Shown here one piece after another: positions 23,877 to 35,045 of a stretch of 64,000 bases of DNA; position 1 is the first letter of the stretch, and each line of letters begins with the position of its first letter. Below the pieces are notes generated by a model. It was not told the DNA's origin. It searched no databases and saw only the letters and a program-made list of their open reading frames with translations. Made by a program: the position numbers and the translations under genes. The stretch spans positions 1 to 64,000 of the forward strand of contig JAVTVY010045467.1 of assembly GCA_036873755.1 (NCBI GenBank), written 5' to 3'. The DNA is from Hanleya hanleyi. Taxonomy: Eukaryota; Mollusca; Polyplacophora; Lepidopleurida; Hanleyidae.

Positions 23877-23999
23877 CTGTCATTGAGAGAAAATGATACA
23901 AACCCCTGTGAATTCATATCATTATAATAGTACTAATACTAAACTTTTCTTTAAGCGGGGTTTACAGGCCAAAGATAACCTGGTTTAAGCTACTGGCGA

Positions 24000-24415
24000 T
24001 CTATAGCCCAATTCGAAAAGGGTTTGATCTCCCTTGTTCCACTAAGGGCATATTGGTGAAGAGAACTACCGGTAAGTACCAAAGGCCCTCACAATTAGTT
24101 TGAGTAATTACATATTCTATTTTTTAAGACAATTATCTTTATAATGTGCACATATACAAGATCTATTGGTTCATGTAGAAAGTGGAAACAATAGTTTTTC
24201 AAACAAATATTCTGGAATATTCAAACAAATATTCTGGAATAGTTAATCAATTTTTAAATTATTCAAAATAATTGCGGGTGCCTTTGGTAAAAGTGAAACT
24301 GAGGCGACTACTTCCTGGAAGCGGTGTTTCATACCTCTAACCTTAAAGAGCGGCAGTCATTCAAGGGGAGATCATACACTTTCCGGAAAGGGCTATACAC
24401 GAGACTTCATTAACG
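24000..24415. repeat. Segmental duplication, block 1 (empty-site copy)
   Basis: Aligns in order with 24965-25037 joined directly to 26709-27000: CCAATTCGAAAAGGG, CTCCCTTGTTCCAC, GGTAAGTACCAAAGGCCCTC, GATCTATTGGTTCATGTAG, TTTTTCAAACAAATATTCT, AATAATTGCGGGTG and GGGGAGATCA. The 25038-26708 element is absent here. Confidence 0.85.
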
Positions 24416-24964
24416 GTCTACTTCAGTGATCAGGCGGAAAAACAAAGCTATTACTTGCAATTCCAGATAGTCATTTTTGTGATTAGTCAATTTTCAAAAG
24501 CTTATGGTAAACTACTTATCAAATTTATGAACACAACTATAAACACTGTCAACATAGGGCATAGAAATAACACCTTTTTTTTTAATTCAAAGTTGAAATG
24601 TATTGGCATATTGAAATGCAAACTTGAATTTGTATCCAGTATAGTTCCATAAATCATTCTTCATTTTTTTGACATTGCTAGATTTACATGCCTACAGTCC
24701 ACCAAGATAGGAGTTGAAGAATATAGCTCACAATTGAACTGATTGTCCAGCATGTTAACCACATTTCATTCCCTTACATTACCAGTATATAGTTATTGTA
24801 CATATTTGCCATAATTCACGTGATGTATCCCACAATATCTGCATGTATTCACAGGAAAATGAGCATTCATATCAACTAAAAATGAATAACTGACTTTGTA
24901 TTATAATCTCTCAAACCTGTAATAATGGCAATCACAGATGAAAAACATCATGTTCAGCTTAACT
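24416..24964. other. Non-coding interval between duplication blocks
   Basis: No gene recognised; AT-rich. Confidence 0.35.
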
Positions 24965-27000
24965 ATGGACCAATTCGGAAAGAGTTTTATCTCCCTTGCT
25001 CCACAAGGGGTGCATTGGTGCAGAGAACTTCTGGTAACCCTCACGGAAATAGGGCGCAATTAGGGCGCAAATGGGGCGCATGAATTGAGACAGCTAGGGC
25101 GCAATTGGGGCGCGCGCCCTATCTGCGCCCCCAACTTTGCCATTAGACTCAATATGGCTAGGGCGCAAATTAGGGCGCGTTCCAAATATGTTAATTGCGC
25201 CTTATATGCGCCCTATTAGAGAATAGGGCGCAGTTGGGGCGCAGTCTTAGGGCGCAGATAAGGCGCAGTTGGGGCGCAGTTGGGGCGCGATTAGGGCGCA
25301 CTCTCAGAATAATAGCATGAATGTTGTACTGATAGGGCGCAGTTAGGGCGCATTTGGGGCGCAGTTAGGGCGCAATTAGAGCGCAATTGGGGCGCAGTTA
25401 GGGCGCAGTTGGGGAACAGAACAGTATACATGCCATGCTAACCATGTTCTACCCTCAGTAAATAAAGTTTATCTATCTATCTATCCATCATGTACATAAA
25501 TTGAAGATAAGGCGAAAGATGATTATTGGCATCTAACTAGTCTAAATAAATCTAATTTTGCTGTGCAGGTACATACTATTTTCATCTACATGTACAATGT
25601 GCATTCATGGTTAGAATTACATTTGTTAGAAAATATATGTGCATGTACTACAGTCAGCTGTTGTGGAATTGGTACATTAGGTCATCTGACACTGTCACTC
25701 ACTTTTTCTTGAGTTTTTTTCTTGAAATTACTTCTACACATATCTGAAACCCTTTACATCATCCACTATCCACAAAACAGAGGTATAACACTCACCAAAA
25801 TCTTGTTAGATGGGCATGAAATCTTCAAATTCAAAATGGTTCTTTGAAAACCAATATGTCTGCCTTTCTTTTGTTAATATCAGCCAATAAGATAAAGGTC
25901 ATGTGACAGTTTTGACTAATCAGATAACATGCTATTGTGCAGATAATAGGGCGCAGATAGGGCGTAGTTGGGGCGCAATTAGGGCGCACTCTGAGAATAA
26001 TAGCATGAATGATCATGTACATGTACTGGTAGGGCGCAGTCGGGGCGCAGATAAGGAGCAATAGGTTCTTCAAGTAAAAATCTGATTTTTTTGTTGAAAT
26101 AATGTTATTAAATTTAGTATGAAAGTCCAAATTTTACATTAATGAATTTATAGCCCAGAATAGTGAAGAAAGCAAACAGTCTGAATTTTTGGGAAAAACT
26201 TTTTTTTACTAAGACATGCATGCACATGTCTTTAAAATGACACACATGCATATGTGATTACTAGCTAAATGAATGTTGGTGAAAAAAGTTCAGAAGGCAC
26301 AAGTATACATGTAGGGTTCACTCTGAATTTTAGATAAAATGGTTATGTCCAGAGGGCGCATTTAGGGCGCAGTCTGAGTTCTCGAAAAAGTAGTTATGTC
26401 CACAGGGCGCAGATAGGGCGCAGTCTGAAGTTTGGAGAAAACATCAATGTCCACAGGGCGCAAGTAGGGCGCAGTCTGAATATCAGAGAAAATTTCAAAC
26501 TAAATAAGGCGCAGTTAGGGCGCGCGCCCTATCTCTAGCTTCCAGGGCGCATTCCTGAAGGGCGCAATTAGGGCGCAGCAGGGTGGATGGGATGAAGAAA
26601 TGGGGCGCAATTAGGGCGCAGTAGATAGACAAGGCGCAAGTAGGGCGCAATTGGGGCGCAGATGGGGCGCGCGCCCTAAATAGGGCGCGCGCCCTATTTC
26701 CGTGAGGGAAGTACCAAAGGCCCTCACAATTAGTTTTAGTAATTAAATAGTCTATTTTTCTAGAAAATTTTCTTATAACATACATGTATACTGTAAGATC
26801 TATTGGTTCATGTAGAAAATATAAACAAAATAGTTTTTCAAACAAATATTCTAGAATAGCTGATCAATATATTATTCCAAATAATTGCGGGTGAAACCGA
26901 GGCGAATACTTCCCGGAAGCATCTTCTAATACCTCTAATCTTGAAGAGCGCACGTTATTCAGGGGGAGATCAGACACTTTTCGTAATGCGCTATACACAT
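24965..27000. repeat. Segmental duplication, block 2 (filled-site copy)
   Basis: Same sequence as 24000-24415 but split by the GGGCGC-rich element. The outer parts (24965-25037 and 26709-27000) keep the full order of shared words. Confidence 0.85.
25038..26708. mobile_element. 1.67-kb TIR element made of GGGCGCA repeats
   Basis: Perfect 20-bp terminal inverted repeats: CCCTCACGGAAATAGGGCGC at the left, mirrored at the right. Comparison with the empty site near 24080 (GGTAAGTACC) shows AA on both sides of the insertion. The flanking thirds hold dozens of copies of (T)AGGGCGCA(A/G)TT in both orientations, with GGGCGCGCGCCC palindromes. A (TATC)n stretch lies near 25470. No transposase is encoded. 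The motif arrays look like subterminal binding-site repeats. Confidence 0.88.
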
Positions 27001-27028
27001 TGGATTTGGTGTATTCTCCCATCTTTTG

Positions 27029-27327
27029 AGGGAGCTTCTTGAAATCAGGGCAGGAGTTCCTTGATAGGAATGGCATATGACAGTTTCCAAATGGGATACA
27101 CCATGCTAAGTGTAGTGTTGAGATCAGCATGGTCATGATGGGGAAGAGTTCCAATTGGAATGGCATATGCCATTCCCTTTGTGCTATTTTACAGAATGCC
27201 ATATGCCATCTTTTCTTTGGTGAGTTTGAAAATGGACGGCAAGGAGTTTCTACGAATTATGTTATGCCATTATGTTTGAAATGCGTTATGCCAGTTATTG
27301 TGAGCCCCGATTTCAAGTAGCTCTCTA
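27029..27327. mobile_element. MITE GGGAGCTTCTTGAAATT family, copy 2
   Basis: Left GAGGGAGCTTCTTGAAATCA, right GATTTCAAGTAGCTCTCTA, with palindromic GGCATATG/CATATGCC words inside. More diverged than the copies at 9.7 and 32.1 kb. Confidence 0.75.
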
Positions 27328-27904
27328 ACATGCACTTTGAAGGTTCTACCGAATGTTCCCAACACTCCATACTTTTTTGGTGCTAAATTATTGCCAAGAG
27401 GTTATATTTGACATTGAACAGTGGTTTACTGTTTCTGGGAATGACGAAGTTAAAAAATAAAAATAACTTAACTCTCCATTCATGCCTGTATGGAAATGGC
27501 GAAGGCCATGACCTGCTGACCAATGACGGAGGAGTCTGATTACGATCGGTTGTAGCGAGCAATCGTAGCGAATGTTCTAATCAACATTTCCATTGTAACG
27601 CCAACAATGTCACAAAGATAAAACGTAATGCCTATGTTGACGTCATGATGATGTCATGCACAATTGTTGGCTTCAGACTTCGAACTTTCAGCCGCAGTGA
27701 CCTTGACCTTTGACCTCAAAATAATTAGAGTTCCTCTTTGCCCCAAGTTTGGTACCCAATCCATGACTTGGAACTGGAAATATGGCATGGGCAAAAACAG
27801 TTAATGGGTGGATTAATGGACAGAAGTCATGATCGAAATGCAAGACCTTGTCTCACGATGAGCAAATAAAACTTACAGGATGGTATCATAATTTGGAAAT
27901 TCAT
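27328..27904. other. Non-coding interval with a (TGACCT)-rich dispersed repeat
   Basis: GTGACCTTGACCTTTGACCTC at about 27697-27717, followed by CCCCAAGTTTGGTACCCAATCC, resembles a repeat I have seen widely in lophotrochozoan DNA. The half-site words match nuclear-receptor motifs, but as part of a dispersed repeat. No gene. Confidence 0.4.
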
Positions 27905-28689
27905 CTAATAAATATTCAACTCAGCAAGAGTGGGTCCATTTGACCCAATATATTTGGAAAGGGTGTGACATTCAAAATCAATGGATTCAGACTATTGCTC
28001 GTGAAAGCATTTTCTCAATTCTCAATCTATTTCAGGATACATTATGATATAATATCCATAGACATTGGAAACGTATTACGGTAATTTTACTAATTATTTG
28101 CGAAAGGGGGTTGAGATTTTAAACTCCAAAATATGCCATTTTCGAATTAATATTATTCAATTAATAACAACTCTGGAAAATTGAACTTGTTTGAATTATT
28201 TGTGGCGACGGTAGCTTTTGACACAAGAGACAAAATGGCAGACTGCATCATTGTCTTGGGAGTACGAACACTGGAAACTTGAGAAGCATTCCATAGCAGA
28301 TCATGTGTGGACAACCACCACCATATATATATTATTCCGACTGCGGCAAAACACGATCAAGTTTGGAAAAAATTATGGGATTGTCCAGTTAACTGAACCA
28401 AGATTTTTTTCCATAGATATAGTCATAGACTTAGTAATACTACATGTAACTCAGTCTGCTAATAATGCACCATACACGGTTGTTTTTTTGCATTCACGAA
28501 TAATAGCATATACACGGATATACAATACGTGATTCTTATTAACAGATTTACTTTACTTTTAGTGGCACTAACTCCGCAATGAAAATGGGAGAGTTCAAAT
28601 CTACTGTTTCATGAGAAAATTGAAAATGCTGGATTTTCGTTTTATTAAGACGGAGAAAATCATGACGGAAAAAATCAATTGCTTTTGAA

Positions 28690-29187
28690 TTAAAGGTGAA
28701 ATGCAAAGGTTTTCATATTTTCCTTTTTATATTCTTCATGGGCCATTTACTGATTGAAATATCAGCCTAACTACTTCATTTGATTTTATTTGAAGTATTT
28801 TGTCTCCTAGTAGCTGTTGAAAAGTGCTTCGAAGTTGGTATCTCAAGCCCCGCCAATTTCAGAAATGAAATCCGCATCGCTTATCTGCCCTTGTTTGACG
28901 CTGGTGTGTGACGTCACATCAGACCCCCTGGCCGTTCGTCAATACTTGTAACGTTCAGTCTCTGGGCGGCTGGTCTGACGTGGCATCACAATCAAGGAAA
29001 GATAAGCGATGACGTTTTGCAAATCTGAATTCAGCTGTGCTAAGGGTACCAACTTTCAAAAAGATCCTAGCAGACAAGATAATTGAAATTAATCCAAGTG
29101 AAGTAGATATACTGGTATTTCTATCATTATTCAACCAATATTAAATGTAAAACGGAGAATTTAAAAACCTTTGCATTTCACCTTTAA
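28690..29187. mobile_element. TTAA-flanked foldback MITE, AAAGGTGAA family, copy 2
   Basis: Left TTAAAGGTGAAATGCAAAGG, right CCTTTGCATTTCACCTTTAA. Inner GCATCGCTTATCT...AGATAAGCGATGACGTTTT matches the 16174-16659 element. TTAA at both ends. Confidence 0.85.
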
Positions 29188-29314
29188 ATTCGGAAGGCAA
29201 ATAATCACGGAAATTACCGTAATACCGCTATGTGGTATTTGTGATCAGATAAATACCAATCAGGATGACATTGACATACTTCCAGAACAGGGATGTACAC
29301 CATATTTACATGTG

Positions 29315-29415
29315 TACTGCAACAGCAGCCACTTATTCAGTTCAGCCTCTCATTTGCTGAAGGCAGCCCGACTGGTCAGAAACATGGTCAAGAGCAACTG
29401 TTGCAGGAGATGAGC
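29315..29415 (-). pseudogene. Decayed fragment of array exon E
   Basis: Minus-strand translation FLTSRAAFSK, stop, EAELNKWLLLQ aligns with the end of exon E (FLTSQAAFNKRKAELNKRPLLQ). A CGA-to-TGA change gives a nonsense codon and the natural stop is lost. Only the last ~100 bases of the exon remain. It arrived as part of the local duplication of 30060-30455, not as a separate exon. Confidence 0.85.
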
Positions 29416-30059
29416 ATATTGTATTCATTGCATCATGTATATAATCACTCGTATTAAATGGGCATGGCCCCTTTCCTGATTGGTTCAATTCCTGGCCAAC
29501 CACAGCGAACAGATACTGGCTAGTTATTTTGGTATTTGGCAGCCATTTTCCATATTTTTTGCCTGTTTTTCCTAGTAGGTTATCCCCCTTTCCTAGGTTG
29601 AGACATAGGGATTTCCTTTAAAAGCCCTATAGCTGACAGTTGCGCACCAACATCCATCAAATCTGATGAATTTTGGTCTACAAACATTATGATTCTCTTT
29701 AAACAATTAAAATTTTAGAAAAAGGGGTAATGCCTCTGTTTTCTGGGTTATCAAATGGATATGAGTCAGTCTAAAGCTAAACAATACACATGAACCTAAA
29801 GATTTTTCTTTGTGTTTCCTCATAATACACAATTATGAATGCAAGAACACACATTATTAAAAAAGTTAATTACTTTGATTCACCACCAGCGGCCACCCTC
29901 CAGAAAGGTGTGAGACTACTCTCTGTCCTTGCTCCCGAGATGAAATGCATGCCATCGATAGGACTGCTATTAAAGTTTGTCTGAACACATAGAAATGCAG
30001 GGAAACAAAATCTGGTAATGAATAAATGTACAAAAAAAAATTAACCCAAAGGATTCCAC
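29416..30059. repeat. Dispersed repeat, uninterrupted copy (paralogue of 8125-9290) and flanks
   Basis: 29580-29900 reads ATAGGGATTTCCTTTAAAAG ... GCCTCTGTTTTCTGGGTTATC ... GTTAATTACTTTGATTCACC, collinear with 8125-8272 plus 9118-9290. No gene in the remainder. Confidence 0.65.
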
Positions 30060-30353
30060 ACCCCTAAGGCTTCCAACACTCGGCACACTCCAGTGGGTCA
30101 ATTTGATCCAATATATCTGAAAGTCAATCCAAAAGCACATTGGAATGTGTATCTATTGATTGTAAAAAAATCCTATTTTTTTCAATCTACACGTACTTCA
30201 GATTCTAATATACCATATCCATAGACATTGGAAATGTATTGAGGACAGCTGACAGTGTGTGGTCAAGTTTAATAATGTGATCAGTAGATATCGACTTCCA
30301 CGAGATGAGATACGCAAAACTTCCAGGACTGGGATGGACATTGTATGCTGTAT

Positions 30354-30832
30354 TTACTGCAACAGTGGCCGTTTATTAAGCTCAGCCTTTCGTTTGTTGA
30401 AGGCAGCCTGGCTGGTCAGAAACTGGTCGGATGCTATGATCGAGCAGGGGTAGCCCTGACATTTGAGATACTGGTCAATGTTTGACCGCAGAAGTCGGAA
30501 TGATTCTGCCGAATAAGGGCCACCATCGGGTTTCAGGACCTTCACAAAGAACTCCACCAGGTAGTTGTTCAGTTCCATGGGTGGAACCTCCTCCGCGAAC
30601 CGTTTGTCGCCAAACCCTTCATGGAGCCACTGTTCAAACATGCCAACTGAAGCAACGATATGACGAATGGTGGAACTAGACCGCTCTTTTGCCCCCTCCT
30701 CCACTTTCTTCATATTCTGCATTATTTGGCGCCTTCTGTCAAATCTAACACTTCTACGCAAGACTCCCTGAATGGCAGGTTCCAGGTTAAGTCCAATGGT
30801 GAAGTCCGCTGGCCAAACTTGGGCTTCCGAAA
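30354..30832 (-). CDS. Array exon E: Crypton-type core-binding domain terminal exon
   Basis: Seen: the acceptor TTTGTTTTCTTGGCAG is followed by TT plus 158 codons and a stop, phase 1. Domains: DRRRQIMQN at 31-39, STIRHIVASV at 53-62, MFEQWL at 64-69, EEVPPMELNNYL at 80-91, GGPYSAESFRLLRS at 103-116, DQYLKCQ at 119-125, YPCSI at 127-131, SQAAFNKRKAEL at 140-151. The stop follows only seven residues after the domain, leaving no room for a splice donor, so this is a true terminal exon. F is its nearest relative (the ERSSST-RHIVASVG-FEQWL pattern is shared). AATAAA occurs within the last codons. Confidence 0.87.
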
Positions 30833-31023
30833 CTGCCAAGAAAACAAATCCCCATAATGAACAGAGGCATTGATATCTGGTTGAATATAGTGAATATGTT
30901 GAATAAACCATTTGAAGACAGTTTGCATATCCCCATAACCTTATACTGAAAACGAGTTTGTTCTCATTGCATTTAAGCCGAAGGATCGAGCCTGCATTAT
31001 ACTAAGTAAAATCGAATACATGA

Positions 31024-31265
31024 GTGAGTGAGTGAATATGATTTAGCGTCGCTTTCAACTATATTTCAGTCACGACGTTGGGTCCTATTCCTTCACACCC
31101 GGGAACCACACGGGTGGGGTCCTATTCCTTTTTACACTCGGGAACCTCTCGGGTGCGTCAACCGCCTCTTATGACAAGCCGTCTGAGGAGCGGAGACCTA
31201 TTCTTACCATGACCTGCGGTGTGCACAACGGCATCCCAGGTCAATCCCCGGAAGCCCCACTGGGC
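31024..31265 (-). mobile_element. SINE with 12-bp target-site duplication and a non-tRNA-like head
   Basis: TCGAATACATGA is present at 31012-31023 and 31266-31277. Between them: (GTGA)n, TGATTTAGCGTCGCTTTCAAC, two CCTATTCCTTTT-CACACCCGGG blocks, CTTATGACAAGCCGTCTGAGG, and a head ending GGAAGCCCCACTGGGC. The head differs from the tRNA-like head of the 13680-14049 SINE, although the tail/central block is shared. Confidence 0.88.
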
Positions 31266-31277
31266 TCGAATACATGA

Positions 31278-32117
31278 ATGCATTGTTGTGTGTGAAAAAT
31301 TAAATACCATCTACAATCATATATTATTTCTGACAATAACGTATTGTTCTGGCCATATTCATTCTGTGTGATTTGAGTTTCATTTGTTTTTGACGCAATT
31401 TTTTAAGTAGCAGAAAAACAGAGGTTCATAAACATATTATATCTGATGCACTGAAATTTTCACTGAATTTCTGATTCAGGACCAACTTCACAGCATCGAT
31501 GTTTCTTGTTGAGCCATTAGGGGAAACCTTGGCCATCTTGCATACATGTAGCAGATGGCGTTCTGCCCACTTTCAGAGTATACAAATCTGTTGTCACATA
31601 ATGGTCACATGAAACAAGTGATCTGATTGGTCAATATACAAAGAATATTGCTTTGCTGATTGGCTGAAATTTACAGTGGCATTTTCCCTGAACACGTCAG
31701 ATTTAGTCCCTTGGGTACCAGGGGTATCTATAGGGTAGTGATACCCATAGCTTTAGCGAGGATGCTTCAGGGCAGGCCATTGGTGCGTTTACCCCAGCAT
31801 CTGTCTGGTATTCTTACTGTGCACAAAACACGAGTGAACTACTTATATTTTTTTGTATAAGAAATACCTTATACTGACCCTTTGAGAAATTTTCCCCTTC
31901 TATTTCATCACAAAATTATATCCCTGCTCAGTATCATGCCGAAAAACGAAGCAAATGTAATGTAACTGAATACTCATATGCTGTAACCTGCAGACATGGC
32001 AGATGAACTTTATTGTAAAACAAATGATACACATGTGACACATACCCATGTAACAATATAGAATGTATGAGGATAATGACATTGGTCCCTGGAGCCCATT
32101 AAAGACACACAAGAGCT
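31278..32117. other. Non-coding interval
   Basis: No gene or clear repeat recognised. Confidence 0.35.
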
Positions 32118-32485
32118 TAGGGAGCTTCTTGAAATTAGGGCACGAGTTCCTTGATAGGAATGGCATATGTCGGTTCCAAATGGGATACACCATGCCCAAT
32201 TGGAATGGCATATGCTGGTTATCTAAATGGGATACATGTACAGCATGCCCAGTTTAGTGTTCTGATCTGGATGGGGAGAAGTTCTAATTGGAATGGCATA
32301 TGCCATTCCCCTCATGCCATTGCATGGTATGGCATAAGCCATCCTTTGCCTGGCGAGTTCCAAAATGTATGCCATGGAGTTCCTAGGAGTTCCAACTCGG
32401 CGTACCATGCCTCTCTGTCTGTCTGTTTGGAATGCCTTCAATAATGCCAGTTCCTAGCATGCCCCAAATTCAAGAAGCTCCCTTA
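32118..32485. mobile_element. MITE GGGAGCTTCTTGAAATT family, copy 3
   Basis: Left TAGGGAGCTTCTTGAAATTA, right AATTCAAGAAGCTCCCTTA. The interior is palindromic with GGAATGGCATATG words and a (CTGT)n patch near 32412. The short ORFs on both strands inside are by-products of the palindrome. Confidence 0.82.
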
Positions 32486-34188
32486 TATTAGTACAATTAT
32501 CTTTCATATGCAACACGAGTTGATGGTAAAAGACTTATTTTGAAGTACCAGGTATTTTGACTGCACAGTTTTTAAAATAATATTTGTACCAATGAGAGAA
32601 TCTAAGAAATAACATACACTTTGATTCAAATTTAGGATCAGTACAAAAAGTACACTTAATATACACTCGGAAAGTGGCTTGACTGTCAGGACTGTTGATA
32701 GTCTATACATTAAATGTAGATTTGCGACTTTCCCCAAGACAGCACAACCTCTACCTGTTTATCATGTTGGCGATGTTTTGAAGTTCATTTTTCATTGATA
32801 TGATTGCCTATAGGTTTTGTGGTATACTTCCGCCAAACAAGAGGTACTGACCAGCCTTAAACAGTTGAATTAGTTTTAACTACTGTAGAGTTGTGTAGTG
32901 TTTTGCTTTTCTGAAAATTATCTTACACAAATACAGTTATATTCTCTAAGAAAACTTGAGTGAAACTGCACAGAAGTCAGCAGAGTGAATCATTCACTCA
33001 AATGTCGAGTGAAAACTTCAATTGTCTGTGACTGAAATTTCACAGAACTGGAACTTCACTCTTTGCGCATCGACAAGTAACAGTAAGATTAACAATAGCC
33101 TCATGGGCTTCAATATATGCCCACACATATCTTCGACTGCAGTAACCAAAACACAGTTTGGAGAAGTTTTGAGGGCCTAGCCATCATGTGAACATGCATA
33201 CTACCCATCAAAATTATTGAAATAACTAGAATTTGACCTAGATAGAATAGGTCAAGGTCAGTCAAATTTGAAAGGTTTCTAGTCCATCACCAGTTGCATG
33301 TATAGTATAAATCTGGAGACCCTAGATGTAATCCTTCAAAAGATATCAAAATCACAATCTGACCTTGATAAAATAGGTCAAGGACAGTCATCTTCAGTAG
33401 GCTTCGGACCCAATGTCAGCATCCTCCATAATGCAGGCCTGAACGTTTACTCTGTACCAGACCTGCATTCAGATTCAGGCTCTACAGCTTTTACTCGAAC
33501 TGGCATTTTGAAACAACAGCCAATGAACGTATGGCATTTTGGGGTGATTCACAACCATTGTGGGATCTCGGTATATTTCGACCAAGGCTGAGTTCATATG
33601 GAAAAAAGCTGGAGGAAAGCTGTTAGTGTGTTTTCTGAAAGTATGTGTAAAAATATCTGGATTTTTGCTTTCTCGACAATCAGGACATAGGTATTCTATC
33701 TCAACTGGAACTAGAGCTATAAAATCTGATATGAGGATCATCTTCATCGCAAAAACAGGAAATCACCATCCACGCTTATCAGTACATTTTGATGTCACCA
33801 AGTCAGGTTATAATGATTAAGTTAAACTTTGTTTTTCACAAGTAGGCAGGTTTTCATTCCACAACTTTCAACATGTTGAAGGGCTTCTAAATTTTCAATG
33901 AAACTTTACAGAAATCCTTGGCTGAATTTTCTTCCAATTTTCTTTACGGGCCAATGAATAATCTTGGATTTCTTTTTGAAAATTCGAATTGGCCAATCAA
34001 ATGGTTTGAAACTGATAGATATCCCATGATGCACTGTTGATTCTACAGAACTCCGTTACTTTATTATGCCTGTAGTTATTGTCTAAGAACTCACCATCGT
34101 GTCATCAAAGTGAGAACTCTAAAAAGGACAGGAGAAAATTATATGCAAGTTCATTTGTAAGTAAAAGACCAAGGATTGTAAATATTAA
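32486..34188. other. Non-coding interval downstream of exon F
   Basis: No supported gene. Two diverged direct copies of a GATAGAATAGGTCAAGGTCAG / GATAAAATAGGTCAAGGACAG segment lie at 33240-33400. A minus-strand AATAAA (34060-34065) lies about 125 bp past the exon F stop and could be its polyadenylation signal. Two plus-strand ORFs (33298-33591, 33560-33820) have no recognisable domain. Confidence 0.4.
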
Positions 34189-34652
34189 TCATTGTGGTGT
34201 CTGCAGTCGTTTATAGAGTTCTAATTTTCGGTTGGTGAACACAGCCTGGCTTGTGGCGAAAAGATCAGATGAGATAATTGAACAAGGGTAGTTCTGACAT
34301 TTGAGATACTGGTCTAGTTTTGACCGGAGCAGGCGAAATGAGTCAGCCGAATAATGGCCGCCGCAAGGTTTCGTTATTGTCTGAAAGAAATCTGCCATGT
34401 ACACATTTAGTTCCTCTGGCAGTATCTTCTCAAGGTTACGCCGATCTCCATACCCTTCACAAAGCCATTGCTCAAACGTTCCCACTGACGCCACGATATG
34501 ACGTACGGTAGAGCTTGAACGTTCCTTGTCATCATCTCGGACGTTGTGGATTATCTGTCGTCGCCTGTCACTTCTACGTAGCATTTCCTGGCTTACCGGG
34601 TCGAGCCTTGGTCCACTGATGAAGGACTCTAGTGGGCCGTGTGCATCCAAAA
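34189..34652 (-). CDS. Array exon F: Crypton-type core-binding domain terminal exon
   Basis: Seen: the acceptor CTGTTTTCTTTCCCAG is followed by TT plus 153 codons and a stop, phase 1. Domains: RRSDRRRQIIHN at 25-36, STVRHIVASV at 47-56, TFEQWL at 58-63, LEKILPEELNVYM at 73-85, GGHYSADSFRLLRS at 97-110, LDQYLKCQNYPCSI at 112-125, SQAVFTNRKLEL at 134-145. IPP is changed to ILP. No GT suitable as a donor lies between the domain end and the stop, so it is terminal. Its acceptor is only 393 bp from the stop of the next upstream exon (G), too little for an independent promoter plus 5' exons, which suggests shared upstream exons. Confidence 0.87.
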
Positions 34653-35045
34653 CTGGGAAAGAAAACAGATCCCCATTTGACAAGTGGTGTCGTATTTACA
34701 TGTATTGTTTCAGAATTATCATGAATGAGTGACTCTTTGATGGGGCCATAAAACAAGTTTGCCTGAACACTTCCTCTAATAGTAAAAGCAAATCACACAT
34801 TCATCATGCGCATATAGGAAGCTCAAATACCCTGAAGAACATCAGTCATTTTCCTGAAAATTAGAAAATTATAGCTCAGCAAATTCTTCGAGAACTTCTG
34901 AGGATAAAGGTTAGAAAAAAAAATAATTATAATAATTTTTCATTATGAGAAACCGTGTGCACGACATGGAGATTCAAGTTAACGAAGCTGCGGTTCTGAA
35001 TCCAGTCCTAGCGACTCAAGAATGATCCTTCACTCGCAGAAGCGA
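34653..35045. other. Short 393-bp spacer between exons F and G
   Basis: No ORF resembling a first exon is present on minus. The pyrimidine-rich acceptor tract of F occupies the left end. The spacer must contain G's 3' end and everything upstream of F if the two were separate genes. Confidence 0.6.

Larger units (their letters stand above)
27905..29415. repeat. Duplicated segment matching exon E 3' region (filled with a MITE)
   Basis: Shares with 30060-30455, in order: TGGGTCCATTTGACCCAATATAT, ATATCCATAGACATTGGAAA, CTTCCAGAACAGGGATG, and the exon-E-like piece TTCAGCCTCTCATTTGCTGAAGG. The copy is lengthened by the TTAA-flanked MITE at 28690-29187. Confidence 0.8.

Noticed and set aside
25038..26708. 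CpG island or promoter at the GGGCGC-rich stretch
   Set aside because: The GC-rich words lie between perfect terminal inverted repeats, and the stretch is absent from the paralogous empty site, so it is a mobile element. Promoter activity is possible but unsupported.
26495..26845. Minus ORF of 116 residues rich in Arg/Ala/Pro
   Set aside because: It is created by the GGGCGC repeats of the mobile element and crosses its border.
27697..27717. Nuclear-receptor response element (TGACCTTGACCTTTGACCT)
   Set aside because: It is part of what looks like a dispersed repeat with a conserved context, and no gene start is nearby.
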